From Antrodiella citrinella (lineage: Eukaryota > Basidiomycota > Agaricomycetes > Polyporales > Steccherinaceae): DNA of 58,180 nucleotides. Shown here in pieces: positions 56,441 to 58,180 of this stretch. The notes under the pieces are model-generated. The model had not been told where the DNA came from, made no database searches, and saw nothing but the letters and a program-made list of their open reading frames with translations. The stretch's first letter is position 1; each line of letters begins with the position of its first letter. Both the position numbers and the translations under genes were made by a program. The stretch is taken from contig SGPM01000164.1 of the NCBI GenBank assembly GCA_004802725.1, positions 1 to 58,180 on the forward strand. The letters are read 5' to 3'.

Positions 56441-57920
56441 CAATCTTCTGACCCTTCCGATTTCTTAGATCTATCTCTTTCTGCTCCCTTATATTTCAAG
56501 CTTTCACATTCTCTCAGACTCATGCGTCGTGTGCAACGATATGGTGTTCAGTTCTGTCTCGTACGTTTGCTCGTCATAAGTTCACCGACAAAAACCGACA
56601 AATGGATTGTCGTGAGCACGCCATCACATGGGTTCAACATTGTCCGATGCGGCGGTGCCCAAGGAAGGGTGTTCAGTGGGGACTGGCAATTGCCTGGGTT
56701 ATTCGAGCTCCGACGTGCAAGGGCGTCAATACATTTCAGTGGCTGGTGGCGGTCACTCTGACCTCCGCGGACGACGGTGCAGGTGCAGGTGATGGCAGCG
56801 ACTCCGATGTTGAACGTATTGATCCTCCTCCCGCCGCTGCTGCAGCTCATCCCCACCCTCAGCCGTTTCCACTGATGTCTCCTCTTTATTTCCCAGACCC
56901 TCTTCTACAACTACCAGACCAGAGCAGGTCTGCTTCGACGTCTGCCCAAGGGTCTCGCACAAGTAAGCCGATCTCGCAGATTTCCGCTTCTTTTCAGCTT
57001 GATCCAAGCTATAGCGACTTCTGGGGAAACAAAGGAGCTCGCAGTCTTAATCTTTAAGTGTCCGTCTTTGTCTTCACCTCCCCTCCCCTCCTCTCTCTCT
57101 CCCAAGTTCCCAAATTCTGCCATGATTCACTTCTCCTTCTCCTCCTTCTTCGGGTTTGTTTTCATTAACACCTAGACTGCATTGCATTGAGATATACACT
57201 GTTTAATCTGCAATACTGCCAATACAGCCTGTGATGGGTTCCACCACGCCTTTGTATGACCATCCAAGAGTGGTCAATCACCACCAAGGAGTTCTGAAGG
57301 TGTACTTGCACCCAGCGCGACCCAGCCGGCTAACAAGCCGTCGCACAAGATGGCGTCATAGCCTGCTGGGGCTGGCCCATCAAATCGCCCGCGAAGCCGC
57401 CGCAAAGCCCACGCCTCCCAAATATGGAAGTTGCATTTTTATTTCTGAAAACTCGTGAACCACCCCGTTTTGGACCATTACAGAGTTGTCCGCAAATAGG
57501 TAGTGGGCGCTTAGCAAACACTCCAGCGCAGAATGAAAGCCTTGCTTATGTTTAGAGACATATGCAGTCTGTGGGATCACGGATTCTTATGTCAGAAATA
57601 CTGAAATGTTTTGGGATATATTTTGAAGTCCAAGTAAGCAAAGAACACTTGGGGGGATGCAATAAAAACATGTGTGAATGATTATACTGGGATTGAGCCA
57701 AGGGCTCTTATTCGGAGCACCCATCTCATTGTTATATGGACGTGTGGTGTGGTGGGTATTTGTGGCAACGCGGTGTTGGAGTTCAAGCGTTGACGTTGGA
57801 CGAAACGGCGGCGGAGCCGCCGTATGATATTGTGCTTACCTTTCTTTCATTTGTCATCACTTTGTTCCATGCGAGCAACACATGTTTCCGTTCGTAAACT
57901 CGCCGTGTTTTCCGTTGTGG
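56441..57920. other. Right-hand region without a confident gene
   Basis: An open frame at 56602-57057 (plus) has a Pro/Ala/His-rich low-complexity end (DPPPAAAAAHPHPQ) and no domain I recognise. CT-rich DNA at about 57070-57150 could be a promoter-type pyrimidine tract. The remaining sequence to 57920 shows nothing I can assign. Confidence 0.4.
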
Positions 57921-57953
57921 GACTTCAGTCTTTTCCTTTCACTGACTGAAGTC
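57921..57953. repeat. Hairpin: 10-bp perfect stem, 13-nt loop
   Basis: GACTTCAGTC (57921-57930) pairs perfectly with GACTGAAGTC (57944-57953) around a pyrimidine-rich loop. The right arm and loop are repeated at 58051-58080, but the left arm is not. Confidence 0.85.
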
Positions 57954-58100
57954 CTTGGTATGTTCTCACATTGCTCTGTATCATTGTAACATATATTTAC
58001 ATGTACCTACAGTCGCTCCCGCGCCGTATAGGTACATACCGAATATCTAGAGTCTTTTCCTTTCACTGACTGAAGTCCTTGTCGCTCCCGCGCCGTATAG
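57927..58100. repeat. Two-module direct duplication
   Basis: Module A (57927-57957) recurs exactly at 58051-58081. Module B (58012-58031, containing GTCGCTCCCGCGCC) recurs exactly at 58081-58100. In the first occurrence A and B are 54 bp apart; in the second they are directly fused. This looks like a local duplication with an internal deletion, or one edge of a larger repeat that continues past the window. Confidence 0.9.
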
Positions 58101-58180
58101 ACTCCGTCCGCGATCTCTCACGTTCACAAATCGCATCTTTACTCACACTGTTCTCTCGCTTCCATCTTTTTGCCTGGGTT

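Noticed and set aside
1..58180. CRISPR arrays, rRNA genes, bacterial-type operons or prophage
   Set aside because: No regularly spaced repeats or rRNA core sequence; intron-rich fungal genes throughout.

Overview
This is nuclear DNA from a basidiomycete fungus, most likely a wood- or litter-decaying Agaricomycete. The evidence is the gene style (many introns of about 50-60 nt with GT..AG and occasional GC..AG ends) and a set of families typical of that class: FunK1 kinases, DUF6534 and DUF7704 membrane proteins, GH7 cellobiohydrolase with CBM1, GH53 galactanase, a giant TPR-CHAT protein, and HNH and APH-like genes. No bacterial operon, CRISPR array, rRNA or tRNA was recognised.

Layout. The left edge has a partial zinc-finger-like gene. 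Positions 0.8-8.2 kb hold a convergent pair of FunK1 kinases, one readable and one dead. At 9.6-11.4 kb lies an intact secreted GH7 cellobiohydrolase, followed by an RRT8-like membrane protein (11.6-13.0 kb) and the exosome subunit RRP41 (13.6-14.5 kb, minus). Positions 14.5-26.3 kb are gene-poor: two small dsRNA-binding-like proteins, one truncated and one full DUF6534 protein, and an F-box/LRR relic. Then come a PSD/PsiD-like decarboxylase (26.9-28.3 kb), the CreB-type deubiquitinase (29.6-33.3 kb, minus), a GH7 pseudogene (33.9-35.5 kb, minus), a trypsin-like protein (37.1-39.2 kb), iPGM (39.5-41.5 kb, minus), GH53 (42.5-43.8 kb), a probable gasdermin-like pore protein (43.9-45.0 kb, minus) and, divergent from it, a 1.74-kilo-residue TPR-CHAT protease (46.5-51.8 kb). 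The right end has DUF7704, an HNH gene flanked by inverted fragments of itself, and an APH-kinase pseudogene.

Working together. The most exciting unit is the divergent gasdermin-like / TPR-CHAT pair. In fungi and bacteria gasdermins are commonly encoded beside the protease that cuts off their inhibitory C-terminus, so this pair reads as a candidate regulated cell-death (allorecognition or defence) module. A trypsin-like protein lies about 4.7 kb away. The plant cell-wall enzymes (GH7, GH53) and CreB, the deubiquitinase of carbon catabolite repression in filamentous fungi, are ecologically related but scattered. A second theme is duplication followed by decay: FunK1, GH7, DUF6534 and HNH each occur as one readable copy plus one broken or truncated copy, and there are F-box and APH relics. 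Exon joins were worked out by eye from reading frame and family similarity; no database search was run.
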